A stretch of DNA of 44,565 nt from an uncultured Collinsella sp. GTDB taxonomy: Bacteria > Actinomycetota > Coriobacteriia > Coriobacteriales > Coriobacteriaceae. Below are positions 33,196-41,052 of this stretch, piece after piece (position 1 is the first letter of the stretch; every line of letters begins with the position of its first letter). Both the position numbers and the translations under genes were made by a program. The DNA is taken from NCBI GenBank assembly GCA_902470835.1, contig CABRHR010000008.1:1-44565 (forward strand). The letters run 5' to 3'. Under the pieces are notes generated by a model. That model had not been told where the DNA came from, searched no databases, and worked only from the letters and a program-made list of their open reading frames with translations.

Positions 33196-34377
33196 ATGAA
33201 AGAACTCTCCAACCGCACGGCAACGTTTACCGATTCCGTCATCCGCCGCATGACGCGCATCTCCAACAAGTATGGCGCCGTCAACCTGTCGCAGGGCTTC
33301 CCCGACTTCGATCCCCCGGCGCAGCTGCTCGATAGCCTCAGCGCCATCGCCAGCGACCCCAAGCCGCTCTATCACCAGTACTCCATTACCTGGGGCTCCC
33401 AGGCCATGCGCGAGGCGCTCGCCGCCAAACAAGAGCACTTTATGGGCATGCCGGTGAACCCCAACGAGAATATCGTAGTCACCTGCGGCTCCACCGAGGC
33501 CATGATGGCCGCCATGATGACGGTCACGAACCCCGGCGAAAAGGTCGTCATCTTCTCGCCGTTCTACGAGAACTACGGCGCCGACACGATCCTTTCGGGT
33601 GCCGAGCCCATCTATGTGCCGCTCAACCCGCCCACATTCGACTTTGACCGCGAGACGCTCGAGGCGGCCTTCCGCGACAACGACCCCAAGGCCATCGTCC
33701 TGTGCAACCCTTCCAACCCCTGCGGCAAGGTCTTTACGCGCGAGGAGCTCACCTTTATCGCCGACCTCTGCAAAAAGTACGACGCCTACTGCATCACCGA
33801 CGAGGTATACGAGCACATCGTCTACGCGCCCTACGAGCACGTCTATATGGCCACGCTGCCCGGCATGTTCGAGCGGACCATCAGCTGCAGCTCGCTGTCC
33901 AAGACGTACTCCATCACCGGCTGGCGTCTGGGCTACACCATTGCCCCGGCGCAGATCACCGAGCGCATCAAGAAGGTCCACGACTTCCTCACCGTGGGTG
34001 CCGCCGCTCCCCTGCAGGAAGCCGTTGTCACCGCCCTCAACTTCGACGACAGCTATTACGATGAGGTCCTCGACCTCTACACCACCAAACGCGACCTGTT
34101 CTGCAAGGGACTCGACAGCATCGGTCTTGAGCATAACGTGCCGCAGGGCGCCTACTACGTCATGATGGACATTTCTGAGTTTGGCTATGACAGCGACCTC
34201 GAATTCTGCGAGGATCTCGCGTCTAAGGTGGGCGTGGGTGCCGTGCCCGGCTCGAGCTTCTTCCGCGAGCCCGTCAACCATCTGATTCGTTTCCACTTTG
34301 CCAAGCGAGACGAGACGCTTAACGCGGCGCTGGAGAACCTCAAGTCGCTACGCGATAAAATCAAGCCGCGCGGGTAA
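33196..34377 (+). CDS. Class I/II PLP aminotransferase
   Basis: 393 residues. ATG 33196 follows GAAAGGA by 5 nt; ATG 33178 would add six residues that lack a ribosome site. Fold type I markers are NLSQGFPDFDPP, VTCGSTEAMMAAMM, LCNPSNPCGKVF, CITDEVYEHIVY, the Schiff-base Lys of SSLSKTYSITGWRLGY and the C-terminal Arg in NHLIRFHFA. The SQGFPDF start and the SKTYSITGWR motif fit the YbdL/kynurenine (methionine) aminotransferase branch. It probably transaminates methionine, an aromatic amino acid or a related compound. It stands alone with a terminator. Confidence 0.87.
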   Translation: MKELSNRTATFTDSVIRRMTRISNKYGAVNLSQGFPDFDPPAQLLDSLSAIASDPKPLYHQYSITWGSQAMREALAAKQEHFMGMPVNPNENIVVTCGSTEAMMAAMMTVTNPGEKVVIFSPFYENYGADTILSGAEPIYVPLNPPTFDFDRETLEAAFRDNDPKAIVLCNPSNPCGKVFTREELTFIADLCKKYDAYCITDEVYEHIVYAPYEHVYMATLPGMFERTISCSSLSKTYSITGWRLGYTIAPAQITERIKKVHDFLTVGAAAPLQEAVVTALNFDDSYYDEVLDLYTTKRDLFCKGLDSIGLEHNVPQGAYYVMMDISEFGYDSDLEFCEDLASKVGVGAVPGSSFFREPVNHLIRFHFAKRDETLNAALENLKSLRDKIKPRG

Positions 34378-34405
34378 GGACGGCCCGGCAGCTAAATTAG
34401 CCAAA

Positions 34406-34447
34406 GAAGCCTTGCACCGCCTGCCGCGTTGCGAGGCTTCTTTTTAT
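34406..34447 (+). terminator. Terminator after the aminotransferase gene
   Basis: GAAGCCTTGC (34406-34415) pairs with GCGAGGCTTC (34431-34440; one G-T pair), followed by TTTTTAT. Confidence 0.85.
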
Positions 34448-34451
34448 AGCG

Positions 34452-34480
34452 CTTTCTTAATTTGGTTAGAGCCCTATACT
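34452..34480 (+). promoter_or_regulatory. Possible promoter of the ROK kinase gene
   Basis: TATACT at 34475-34480 is a good -10, with a weak CTTTCT 17 nt upstream, and ATG 34517 lies 36 nt downstream. Confidence 0.4.
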
Positions 34481-34516
34481 TTTGTCACGGAGCAACTCGT
34501 CCCAGAGAGGAATACT

Positions 34517-35407
34517 ATGGCAGAACAGCAGCTTATCGGAGCGCTCGAGGCCGGCGGCACCAAGATGGTCTGCGCCACGGGCTATGCAGACGGTACGGTC
34601 CTGGAGCGCGAGCAGATTGCGACCACGACCCCGCAGGAGACCGTTGAGGCCGTCAACGCATGGTTTGCCGACAAGGGCATCGCCGCGCTGGGCATCGGCG
34701 CATTTGGCCCCACCGCAGTCAACCCCGCTTCACCCCAATACGGCAAGATCCTGGAGACGCCCAAAACGGCATGGCGCTACTTTGACCTGCTGGGCACTAT
34801 CCAAAACGAGCTCAATATCCCCTGCGGCTACGATACCGACGTCAACGTCGCCTGCCTGGGCGAGGTCACGTTTGGTTGCGCCAAGGGCCTCACCGACGTG
34901 GTCTACCTGACCATCGGTACCGGCGTGGGCGCCGGCGTGCTCTCGGGCGGTAAGCTCGTGCACGGCATGATGCATCCCGAGGCCGGCCACATCCTGGTCA
35001 CGCGTGACCCGCGCGACACCATCGGCGAGCATAGCGCCTGTCCCTTCCACGACAACTGCCTCGAGGGCCTCATCGCCGGCCCCGGCGTTAAAAAGCGCTG
35101 GGATGGCAAGAGCGCCGGAGACATGGCCGATGACCCGGAGGCCATGGACCTGCTCGCCGGCTATCTGGCACAGGCGCTCATGACCTACACGCTGTGCTAC
35201 GCACCGCAAAAGATTATCATCGGCGGCGGCGTGGCCGACCACACCCCCATCGTGCCGCTCGCACGCAAAAAGTGCGCCGAAATGCTCAACGGCTATATCG
35301 TCACGCCCGAGGTCAACGACATCGATACCTACATTGTCAACAACAGCCTCGAGGGCAAGCAGGGCATCATGGGCTGCCTGGCCCTGGGCGCACAGGCGCT
35401 TCAGTAG
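34517..35407 (+). CDS. ROK-family sugar kinase (fructokinase-like)
   Basis: 296 residues from ATG 34517, with AGAGAGG upstream. ROK features are the ATP phosphate loop GALEAGGTKMVCATG, LGIGAFGPTAVNP, DTDVNVACLGE (Asp base region), LTIGTGVGAGVLSGGKLVHG, and the zinc motif region HPEAGHILVTRD...HSACPFHDNCLEGL with its His and Cys residues. The family phosphorylates sugars in the cytoplasm; the E-A-G-G-T-K start and the length are usual for fructokinases (ScrK/GmuE type). No transporter or hydrolase is adjacent, so its substrate is unproven. Followed by a strong terminator. Confidence 0.87.
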   Translation: MAEQQLIGALEAGGTKMVCATGYADGTVLEREQIATTTPQETVEAVNAWFADKGIAALGIGAFGPTAVNPASPQYGKILETPKTAWRYFDLLGTIQNELNIPCGYDTDVNVACLGEVTFGCAKGLTDVVYLTIGTGVGAGVLSGGKLVHGMMHPEAGHILVTRDPRDTIGEHSACPFHDNCLEGLIAGPGVKKRWDGKSAGDMADDPEAMDLLAGYLAQALMTYTLCYAPQKIIIGGGVADHTPIVPLARKKCAEMLNGYIVTPEVNDIDTYIVNNSLEGKQGIMGCLALGAQALQ

Positions 35408-35489
35408 CAGACGCACCCACAGGGCGTGGCGCGCTCGGCAAATCTAACCTACGGAACGACGCCACCACGCCCCATATAAGCCCTCAAAT

Positions 35490-35536
35490 AAAAAAGGCCG
35501 CCTAGGACCAAACAATACGTCCTAGGCGGCTTTTTT
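35490..35536. terminator. Bidirectional terminator between ROK and VanZ genes
   Basis: A 12-bp perfect stem, GCCGCCTAGGAC/GTCCTAGGCGGC (35497-35508 with 35519-35530), is flanked by A6 on the left and T6 on the right, so it can stop transcription from both sides. The stop codon of the VanZ-like gene lies inside the right stem arm. Confidence 0.92.
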
Positions 35537-35971
35537 GGCGTGCATCAGCGACCGTAAGAGATATCGGAGCACAACGCCCGTTGCCGCTCCACAGCAGTCG
35601 ATCATCACATCGGTGATCATGCCGGCGCGTCCCGGCACAAAGAGCTGAATCGTCTCGTCGATCGAGGGAATCAGCAGCAGGAACACCGCCGTGGGCAGCA
35701 GCACGTCAAAGGTGCGCCGGCCCTCAAGATCAAAGGCGTGCGTTGCCAGGATGCCGAGCACCATATACTCGGTAAAATGCGCGCACTTGCGAACAACAAA
35801 GTTGGTCACCCATTCATATGGAAGTCCCACGCCGTGCAGGAAACCGCGGATAGCTTCCATGACCGTCAGGCTCAGCGAGCCCGACCCCGAGCCGGGAACC
35901 AGCGAATTGCCCCAGATCAAGAGCGCCATCAGGCAGGTCACGACCGCCCATTTTCGATTGATCTTAACCAT
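35522..35971 (-). CDS. VanZ-like membrane protein
   Basis: 149 residues from ATG 35971, 7 nt after the upstream stop. Four hydrophobic segments and the VanZ signature are present: KCAHFTEYMVLGIL (the conserved Lys-x2-His-x3-Glu), DETIQLFVPGRAGMITDVMIDCCGA (shown as separate parts DETIQLFVPGRAG and DVMIDCCGA). VanZ-like proteins confer low teicoplanin resistance in the vanA setting, but most chromosomal members have no known role and are thought to touch the cell envelope. The C-terminus (AKKAA, stop) is encoded by the terminator stem. Cotranscribed with the 466-residue protein upstream. Confidence 0.85.
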   Translation of the reverse strand: MVKINRKWAVVTCLMALLIWGNSLVPGSGSGSLSLTVMEAIRGFLHGVGLPYEWVTNFVVRKCAHFTEYMVLGILATHAFDLEGRRTFDVLLPTAVFLLLIPSIDETIQLFVPGRAGMITDVMIDCCGAATGVVLRYLLRSLMHAKKAA

Positions 35972-35978
35972 GCAGAAG

Positions 35979-37379
35979 TTATGCCTCCGCGCGGAGCGGC
36001 GCGAAGCTGGCGGTACCGCCCTCGATAACGCTCAGATAGGCACGGCCCGTACGCTTGGCGGTAGAGGACTGCAGGCGCTCGATCTCTTCCTCGAGGATCT
36101 GATTGACGCGCTCGTGACGACGATTTTCCATAATGCCGGCGGCAATAGCCTCGGCCCGCTCGATGCTCTCGCGCGAGATACGGGCGGTATCCTCGGGGAA
36201 CACAGCGCTGTGACGGCCGACATAGGCGGGGGCAGCAGGCTGAGGGGCAGCGACGGGAGCGGGAGCTGCAACAGGAGCGGGCTCGTCAATCTCATCCAGA
36301 ATCGCGGTGGCGGCGGCCCACATGTCCTCGTGGCCCGAGTAATCGGCCATGGGGACATCAACCTCGAGCGAGGCGTCCGGAAGGTCGCCGGTGTCGATGC
36401 GATCTTGGGCATCAATCGATGCGGTGATGGCTGCAGGCTCATCGAGGTCATCGAGATCGATGCCTGCGGCACCGGAGATGATAGGCATGCTGGCGAGGTT
36501 TGCGTTGTACGGCGCAGCCTCAGCCGCCTGCTGCCGGGCAGGAGCGCCCCAAAGCGAGCTTTCGGCGGCACGGCGGGCGGCAACGGCCTCCTCGTCAGCG
36601 GTCATGGCTTCATCAACGTACGAATTGTCGGCAGAAGCGTTCGCGTCGCCCGAGGTAGCGTTGTAGGCATTATTGGCTGCCGCGTTGGCAACGAGTGCCA
36701 CGAAAGCCGCCGTGCTGCCCGCAGGGGCGGCCTGGGAGCCCGATACGGCACGCGCCGCGGCGGCGATGTCGTCGCGATTGAAGGAGCCGGTCTGCCCGCC
36801 GTTGGTGAGCTTGTCGATGGCGACTTGATAGACGTCGCGCGAGTGTGCAGGGTCGCAGCTCACCGGCGAATCGTCGTCGAGCATACTGTCGATCATGGAC
36901 CAAGCCTCGGCCTCGTCCATAGCATCTGCGGCTCGAGCGATGGTAGGGACACCATCATCGGCATGACGGCGCTGGAACGCACCAGTCAGGCCGAAAAGGA
37001 ATGCCGAGGTAGACTGCTCCGCCTGAGTCTGAGAAGCAGAAGCCGCAGCGTAAGGAGTCGCATCCTGCTGCTGGACTGGAATCGAGGCGGTCTTGAACTC
37101 GCTTTGATGCTGATTGAGATTGGCGGCACCGCCCATGGCATCGGGCTGGAACAGACGCTCTTCACGCTGCGCACGGTACTCGGAGATACCCAGCGAGGCG
37201 GCATAGATACCCACGCCCGCCACCGCGCCCACGGCGAAGGGAACCGCACCCGCCACGACCGTCTCATTCACCGACGAAAACGGCAGCGTCGCGGCATACA
37301 TAACCACGGGAGCGGCAAGGCCGATCCCGCACGAAAGTCCGGCAAGGACTGCTCGTTGTGTTGCATCAGAAGAAGCCAT
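35979..37379 (-). CDS. Uncharacterised two-helix membrane protein, Ala-rich
   Basis: 466 residues from ATG 37379, 5 nt after GGGGAG; the frame extends 9 codons further without another ribosome site. Two transmembrane helices lie at the N-terminus (about residues 10-33 and 40-62). A long Ala/Asp/Ser-rich, mostly disordered region follows, with acidic patches such as DLDDLDEPAA and a Pro/Ala linker. The C-terminal helix (ARISRESIERAEAI, then RRHERVNQILEEEIERLQ) has coiled-coil character. I do not recognise a family. Its place next to VanZ and its single-anchor layout suggest a cell-envelope or division-related adaptor in this lineage (speculative). Confidence 0.7.
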   Translation of the reverse strand: MASSDATQRAVLAGLSCGIGLAAPVVMYAATLPFSSVNETVVAGAVPFAVGAVAGVGIYAASLGISEYRAQREERLFQPDAMGGAANLNQHQSEFKTASIPVQQQDATPYAAASASQTQAEQSTSAFLFGLTGAFQRRHADDGVPTIARAADAMDEAEAWSMIDSMLDDDSPVSCDPAHSRDVYQVAIDKLTNGGQTGSFNRDDIAAAARAVSGSQAAPAGSTAAFVALVANAAANNAYNATSGDANASADNSYVDEAMTADEEAVAARRAAESSLWGAPARQQAAEAAPYNANLASMPIISGAAGIDLDDLDEPAAITASIDAQDRIDTGDLPDASLEVDVPMADYSGHEDMWAAATAILDEIDEPAPVAAPAPVAAPQPAAPAYVGRHSAVFPEDTARISRESIERAEAIAAGIMENRRHERVNQILEEEIERLQSSTAKRTGRAYLSVIEGGTASFAPLRAEA

Positions 37380-37515
37380 GAGCTCTCCCCATCTTCCAGC
37401 ACCCAAATCGCATCATTTAGTTGGCTGCGCGAGAGAAGATGAAGCGGGGCTGCGCCCCAAAGCAACGGTATATGGTTCGTTTCATCTGCGTTTTCCGTCG
37501 CGAAGCTTAAAAGCT

Positions 37516-37544
37516 ATTATGCGAAACCGCCCTGTCGATTGCAA
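37516..37544 (-). promoter_or_regulatory. Promoter for the membrane-protein/VanZ operon
   Basis: On the minus strand TTGCAA (37544-37539), 17-nt spacer, CATAAT (37521-37516), about 140 nt before ATG 37379. Confidence 0.5.
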
Positions 37545-37624
37545 GCGACGATGTCAGATTGAAACGGGAAACCTGCTGCTTGCCAGTCTTATGGTCAAAA
37601 ATAAGAGCGGAGCGGCGATATGGA

Positions 37625-37654
37625 AAAGGGCCGAGGCTCAAGCCCCGACCCTTT
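37625..37654 (-). terminator. rho terminator
   Basis: On the minus strand AAAGGGTCGGGGCT and AGCCTCGGCCCTTT form a stem (with G-T or mismatch positions) around a 2-nt core, followed by TTTTCC, 38 nt past the rho stop. Confidence 0.7.
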
Positions 37655-37691
37655 ATCGCATTGATGACTATCGCTGCGTGTGGATGACAAC

Positions 37692-40265
37692 CTAGAACGT
37701 CTGCTCGTAGTCACTGTGCTTTTTGGCCGAACGCACCAGGAACTCCTGGTTGGTGTTGGTGCCCTTAAGACCCTTGATAAACGATGCGGCTGCGCGCTCG
37801 GTGTTGTTCATGCCGGCAAGAATGCGACGCAGGCCAAAGACAAACGGACGCATCTGCTCGTCGACCAACAGGTCCTCGTTACGCGTACCGGAGGCAACGG
37901 GGTCGATAGCCGGGAAGATGCGGCGGTCGGCCAGTTCGCGGTCGAGCTTAAGCTCCATGTTGCCGGTGCCCTTGAACTCCTCAAAGATGACCTCGTCCAT
38001 CTTGGAACCGGTGTCGATGAGGGCAGAGGCCAGGATGGTGAGCGAACCACCGTTCTCGATATTGCGGGCTGCGCCCAGGAAGCGCTTGGGCGGATACAGT
38101 GCCGCCGAATCGACGCCGCCCGAAAGGATGCGGCCTGAGGCGGGCGCGGCCAAGTTGTAGGCACGGGCAAGGCGCGTGATGGAATCGAGCACCACCACGA
38201 CGTCGCCGCCCAGCTCCACGATGCGCTTGGCGCGCTCGATGACGAGCTCTGCCACGCGAGTGTGGTTGTCGGCGGGCATATCGAAGGTCGACGCCACAAC
38301 CTCACCCTTGATGGAACGCTGCATATCGGTGACCTCTTCGGGGCGCTCGTCGACGAGCAGACAGATGAGGTGCACCTCGGGGTTGTTAATCGAGATAGAC
38401 TGGCAGATCTTCTTGAGGATCGTGGTCTTGCCGGCCTTGGGCGGGGACACGATCAGGCCACGCTGACCTTTGCCGATCGGCGACACGATGTCGATGGCGC
38501 GACCGGTAATGGAGTCCTTGCCGTGCTCCATGCGCAGCGGCTCATTGGGATAGACCGGGGTGAGGTCGCCGAATTTGGGACGGTTGCGAATCTGCTCGGG
38601 GTCCAGACCGTTGACGGTCGTGATTTTGGCGAGGCCGGCGCGCTTGTCGCCGCCGCGCGAAGGACGCAGCGAGCCCTCGATGACGTCGCCCGTGCGCAGG
38701 CGCGCGGAGCGGATGAGGTAGGCGGGCACGAAGGCGTCGTCGTTGGACTTCATGTAGCCATGGGCGTGGATGATGCCGGAGCTGTCCGGGCGAATCTGCA
38801 GAATGCCCTTGATGTCGCGGAAGCCCTCGGCCTTCGCGGCGGTGACGTAGATCTCCTCGACGAGCTCGGCTTTCTTCTTGCCGGTCGTCTCGATCTCGAA
38901 CTCCTTGGCCTTCTCGCGCAGTTCGGCGACCTTCATGGCAGCGAGCTCCTCACGCGAAAGCGTGGGCTCGGTGGGGGCGGCGTTGCGCTCCTTGTTGCGC
39001 TGTTTGCGATCGCGCTGACGGTTGCGACGGTCGTTGTTGCGCTCGTCCTTGCGATCGTTGCGCTCCTCGTTGCGCTTGTGCTGGCGACGGTTGGGGCGAG
39101 CGCCGTCTTCGGCCTCGGCGGGCGCGGCGCCATCGGTTGCGGCGGCGCCGGCATTGGCCGTAGCGGCGTCATTGGCCTCGGCGCCGGGATCAATCTGCGC
39201 TTCGGCATCAGCCTGCTGCTCGGACGCCTTGGCCTTAGCGGACTTCTTACGACCGCGCTTGGGCTTCTCGGACGCAGGCTGTTCGACGTCTTGGGGCTCG
39301 GCGGCATCAGTCGATGCATCGGCGGTCGTCTCGGCGGAATCCTCGGACGCACCCTTCTTGGCAGCCTTGGCCTTGGACGTGCGCTTAGCAGCAGTACGAT
39401 GGCTGCGACCAGGACGGACGTCGGCGGGCTCGACATCGGCGGGAGCGGCCTCGGAAGTCGTAGCATCCTGGACGGGTGCATCGGCAGCGGTTGCAGACTC
39501 GGCGGTCGCCGCAGCATCCCGAGCGGCGGCGGCTGCGGCTGCGGCCTTCTCTGCCTCGACGAAGGCCTTGGGCTTGCGACCGCGACGGTGCGGGCGCAAA
39601 GCCGGATCGACAACGGGAACTTCGCTGGCCTCGACAGGCGCAGCAGGCTCAGCAGGCGATGTGCCCTCCCCTGCCGCGGAACGAACCGAAGCCTCAGTGA
39701 GCTCGGGGGTTGCCTGTTCAGCAACCTGCTCGGCTTTAGCAGCCGTGAGACGGCGTGTGCGCGGTGCCGGCTTCTCGGTCGGCTGGTCGGCGGCAGGCGT
39801 CTCGGTGGCGGCAGGGGTCTCGGGCACAGACGGAGCTGCAAGCTCGGTCAGAGCCGCGGCCTCGCGCTCGGCAGCACGACGGCGGGCGCGCACCACCTGA
39901 GCCTCGCTAATCTGCGCCAACGCACGTGCCTGCGCGACCTCATCGGAAATCGGCGCCGAGGAGTCAGCTGCAACGGTACGCTTGGCGCGCGTCGTGCGCG
40001 TGGTACGGCGCTTGGGCTTGGTGACCTCCTCGCCGTCAGCGGCAGGCTTGGCCGCGCGGCGCGTACGCTTGGGCTTTGCCGGAGCAGCCTCCTCACCAGT
40101 TGCAGGCACGGCCTTCTCAGCCGCTACAGGCGTAGGCGTCGAAGCAGCCTTAAGCGTCTCAGGAGCCGAGGCTTGCGCGGGCGCCGCGACCTGGTCCGAC
40201 GCAACCGGTGCAGCGGGAGCGGCTTGCGTCGTCGTTATTTCGTTTTCTTGCTGTTGATCAGACAC
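37692..40265 (-). CDS. rho: Transcription termination factor Rho with long N-terminal extension
   Basis: 857 residues from ATG 40265. Residues 436-857 (422 residues) equal a complete Rho: SAP-like Rho_N (LSREELAAMKVAELREKAKEF), the RNA-binding cold-shock domain (GILQIRPDSSGIIHAHGYM), then the RecA-like motor with Walker A SPPKAGKTT, LLVDERPEEVTDM, VVVLDSITRLARAYN (Walker B), and the Q-loop/R-loop region near SGGVDSAALYPPKRF. Residues 1-435 are low complexity: Ala/Glu/Pro/Thr-rich with repeated KPKR/RTRR-type basic motifs, then an Arg/Asn/Asp/Lys-rich segment (about 390-428). This is a helicase ending transcription of untranslated RNA. Actinobacterial and Bacteroidota Rho proteins carry such insertions, but 435 residues is very long. 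Single-gene unit. Confidence 0.97.
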   Translation of the reverse strand: MSDQQQENEITTTQAAPAAPVASDQVAAPAQASAPETLKAASTPTPVAAEKAVPATGEEAAPAKPKRTRRAAKPAADGEEVTKPKRRTTRTTRAKRTVAADSSAPISDEVAQARALAQISEAQVVRARRRAAEREAAALTELAAPSVPETPAATETPAADQPTEKPAPRTRRLTAAKAEQVAEQATPELTEASVRSAAGEGTSPAEPAAPVEASEVPVVDPALRPHRRGRKPKAFVEAEKAAAAAAAARDAAATAESATAADAPVQDATTSEAAPADVEPADVRPGRSHRTAAKRTSKAKAAKKGASEDSAETTADASTDAAEPQDVEQPASEKPKRGRKKSAKAKASEQQADAEAQIDPGAEANDAATANAGAAATDGAAPAEAEDGARPNRRQHKRNEERNDRKDERNNDRRNRQRDRKQRNKERNAAPTEPTLSREELAAMKVAELREKAKEFEIETTGKKKAELVEEIYVTAAKAEGFRDIKGILQIRPDSSGIIHAHGYMKSNDDAFVPAYLIRSARLRTGDVIEGSLRPSRGGDKRAGLAKITTVNGLDPEQIRNRPKFGDLTPVYPNEPLRMEHGKDSITGRAIDIVSPIGKGQRGLIVSPPKAGKTTILKKICQSISINNPEVHLICLLVDERPEEVTDMQRSIKGEVVASTFDMPADNHTRVAELVIERAKRIVELGGDVVVVLDSITRLARAYNLAAPASGRILSGGVDSAALYPPKRFLGAARNIENGGSLTILASALIDTGSKMDEVIFEEFKGTGNMELKLDRELADRRIFPAIDPVASGTRNEDLLVDEQMRPFVFGLRRILAGMNNTERAAASFIKGLKGTNTNQEFLVRSAKKHSDYEQTF

Positions 40266-40409
40266 AGTGTTTGCTCAACTTTCTTTTCAAGCCCTGTGAT
40301 CACATGCTCCCTGCATAAACCTTCAGGGCGGCTAAACAGTCTAGCTCCGTCAAATACCGACGGACATCATTGATCTGTATCGAGATATTTGCGTCATACA
40401 CGCAGCGTT

Positions 40410-40437
40410 AGTGTAACACAACCGCAACCACCTGCAA
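40410..40437 (-). promoter_or_regulatory. Promoter for rho
   Basis: On the minus strand TTGCAG (40437-40432), 16-nt spacer, TACACT (40415-40410), giving a leader of about 140 nt before ATG 40265. Confidence 0.5.
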
Positions 40438-40974
40438 CTTAGTCATTGGACGTTCTTAAACGACTAGTCAAAAGGGACACTCTTCCCCTAAGGCGCCTTG
40501 AAATGAAGCGACTAGGGAGCAAATCCGTGGCGTCGGAATTCGCCGTGCCACGAAACGCGCCTATCTACTACGCTTGCCCCCGTACCCCTGACCATACCCT
40601 TGTTTAATCAAAAACAGCGAGTTCGCTACCTGCGGTTTTAATATCGAACTTTACGGCACGGTTCGGGGTATGCGACAAAACGTAGGAGATGGGCACGATT
40701 CGTGGCGGACGGGTCCGCGCCACCCCTCCGCGAGACAAAAATGATCCATTTTCCTCCGTCCCCAAGGGACAATTTCAAAAACTACGCCGGATTACGGGGC
40801 CAGAATGCTGCAAGCCAACCATACCCTGCATTTTCAAGAAACAATAAGCCATCTACCTGCGGGTTTAATTTTGCTATTGGCACCATGGTCGCCAGTTGGC
40901 GATTCAGCCCCGTAAACCGGTATAGTTGCGATTTGGTAGCATTTCCCAGCAAACCAAATAGTCTAACCAAACGC
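40438..40974. repeat. Repeat-rich intergenic region upstream of rho
   Basis: No gene is evident in about 540 bases. Two diverged direct copies of a 66-69 nt unit occur at 40591-40659 and 40818-40883. Both start ACCATACCCT, carry CTACCTGCGG(G/T)TTTAAT at the same 35-nt offset, and end GGCAC. Hairpins include CGTGGC/GCCACG at 40526-40552 and GGCGGAC/GTCCGC near 40703-40724. It may host a non-coding RNA or a decayed intergenic element. Plus frame 40702-42924 over it is an argS shadow. Confidence 0.55.
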
Positions 40975-41007
40975 AAAAAGCCCGACCTCCGTGGGAGATC
41001 GGGCTTT
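40975..41007 (-). terminator. argS terminator
   Basis: On the minus strand AAAGCCCGATCTCC pairs with GGAGGTCGGGCTTT (one G-T pair), loop CAC, followed by T2 (T5 in all), 46 nt past the argS stop. Confidence 0.9.
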
Positions 41008-41052
41008 CAAGGCTCAGTTAAACCAAACCTGCGCGGTCAAATGACCCGTAGC

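Larger units (their letters stand above)
37380..37691. other. Intergenic region between rho and the membrane-protein gene
   Basis: About 310 bases with no gene. It contains the minus-strand promoter 37516-37544 and the rho terminator 37625-37654. Nothing else is evident. Confidence 0.6.

Noticed and set aside
33058..34296. 412-codon minus-strand frame opposite the aminotransferase gene
   Set aside because: Shadow frame; it also runs into the tRNA region.
38262..40373. 703-codon plus-strand frame opposite rho
   Set aside because: Composition (Leu/Gly/Arg-rich) is that of an antisense shadow of the GC3-biased rho gene; no ribosome site or family.
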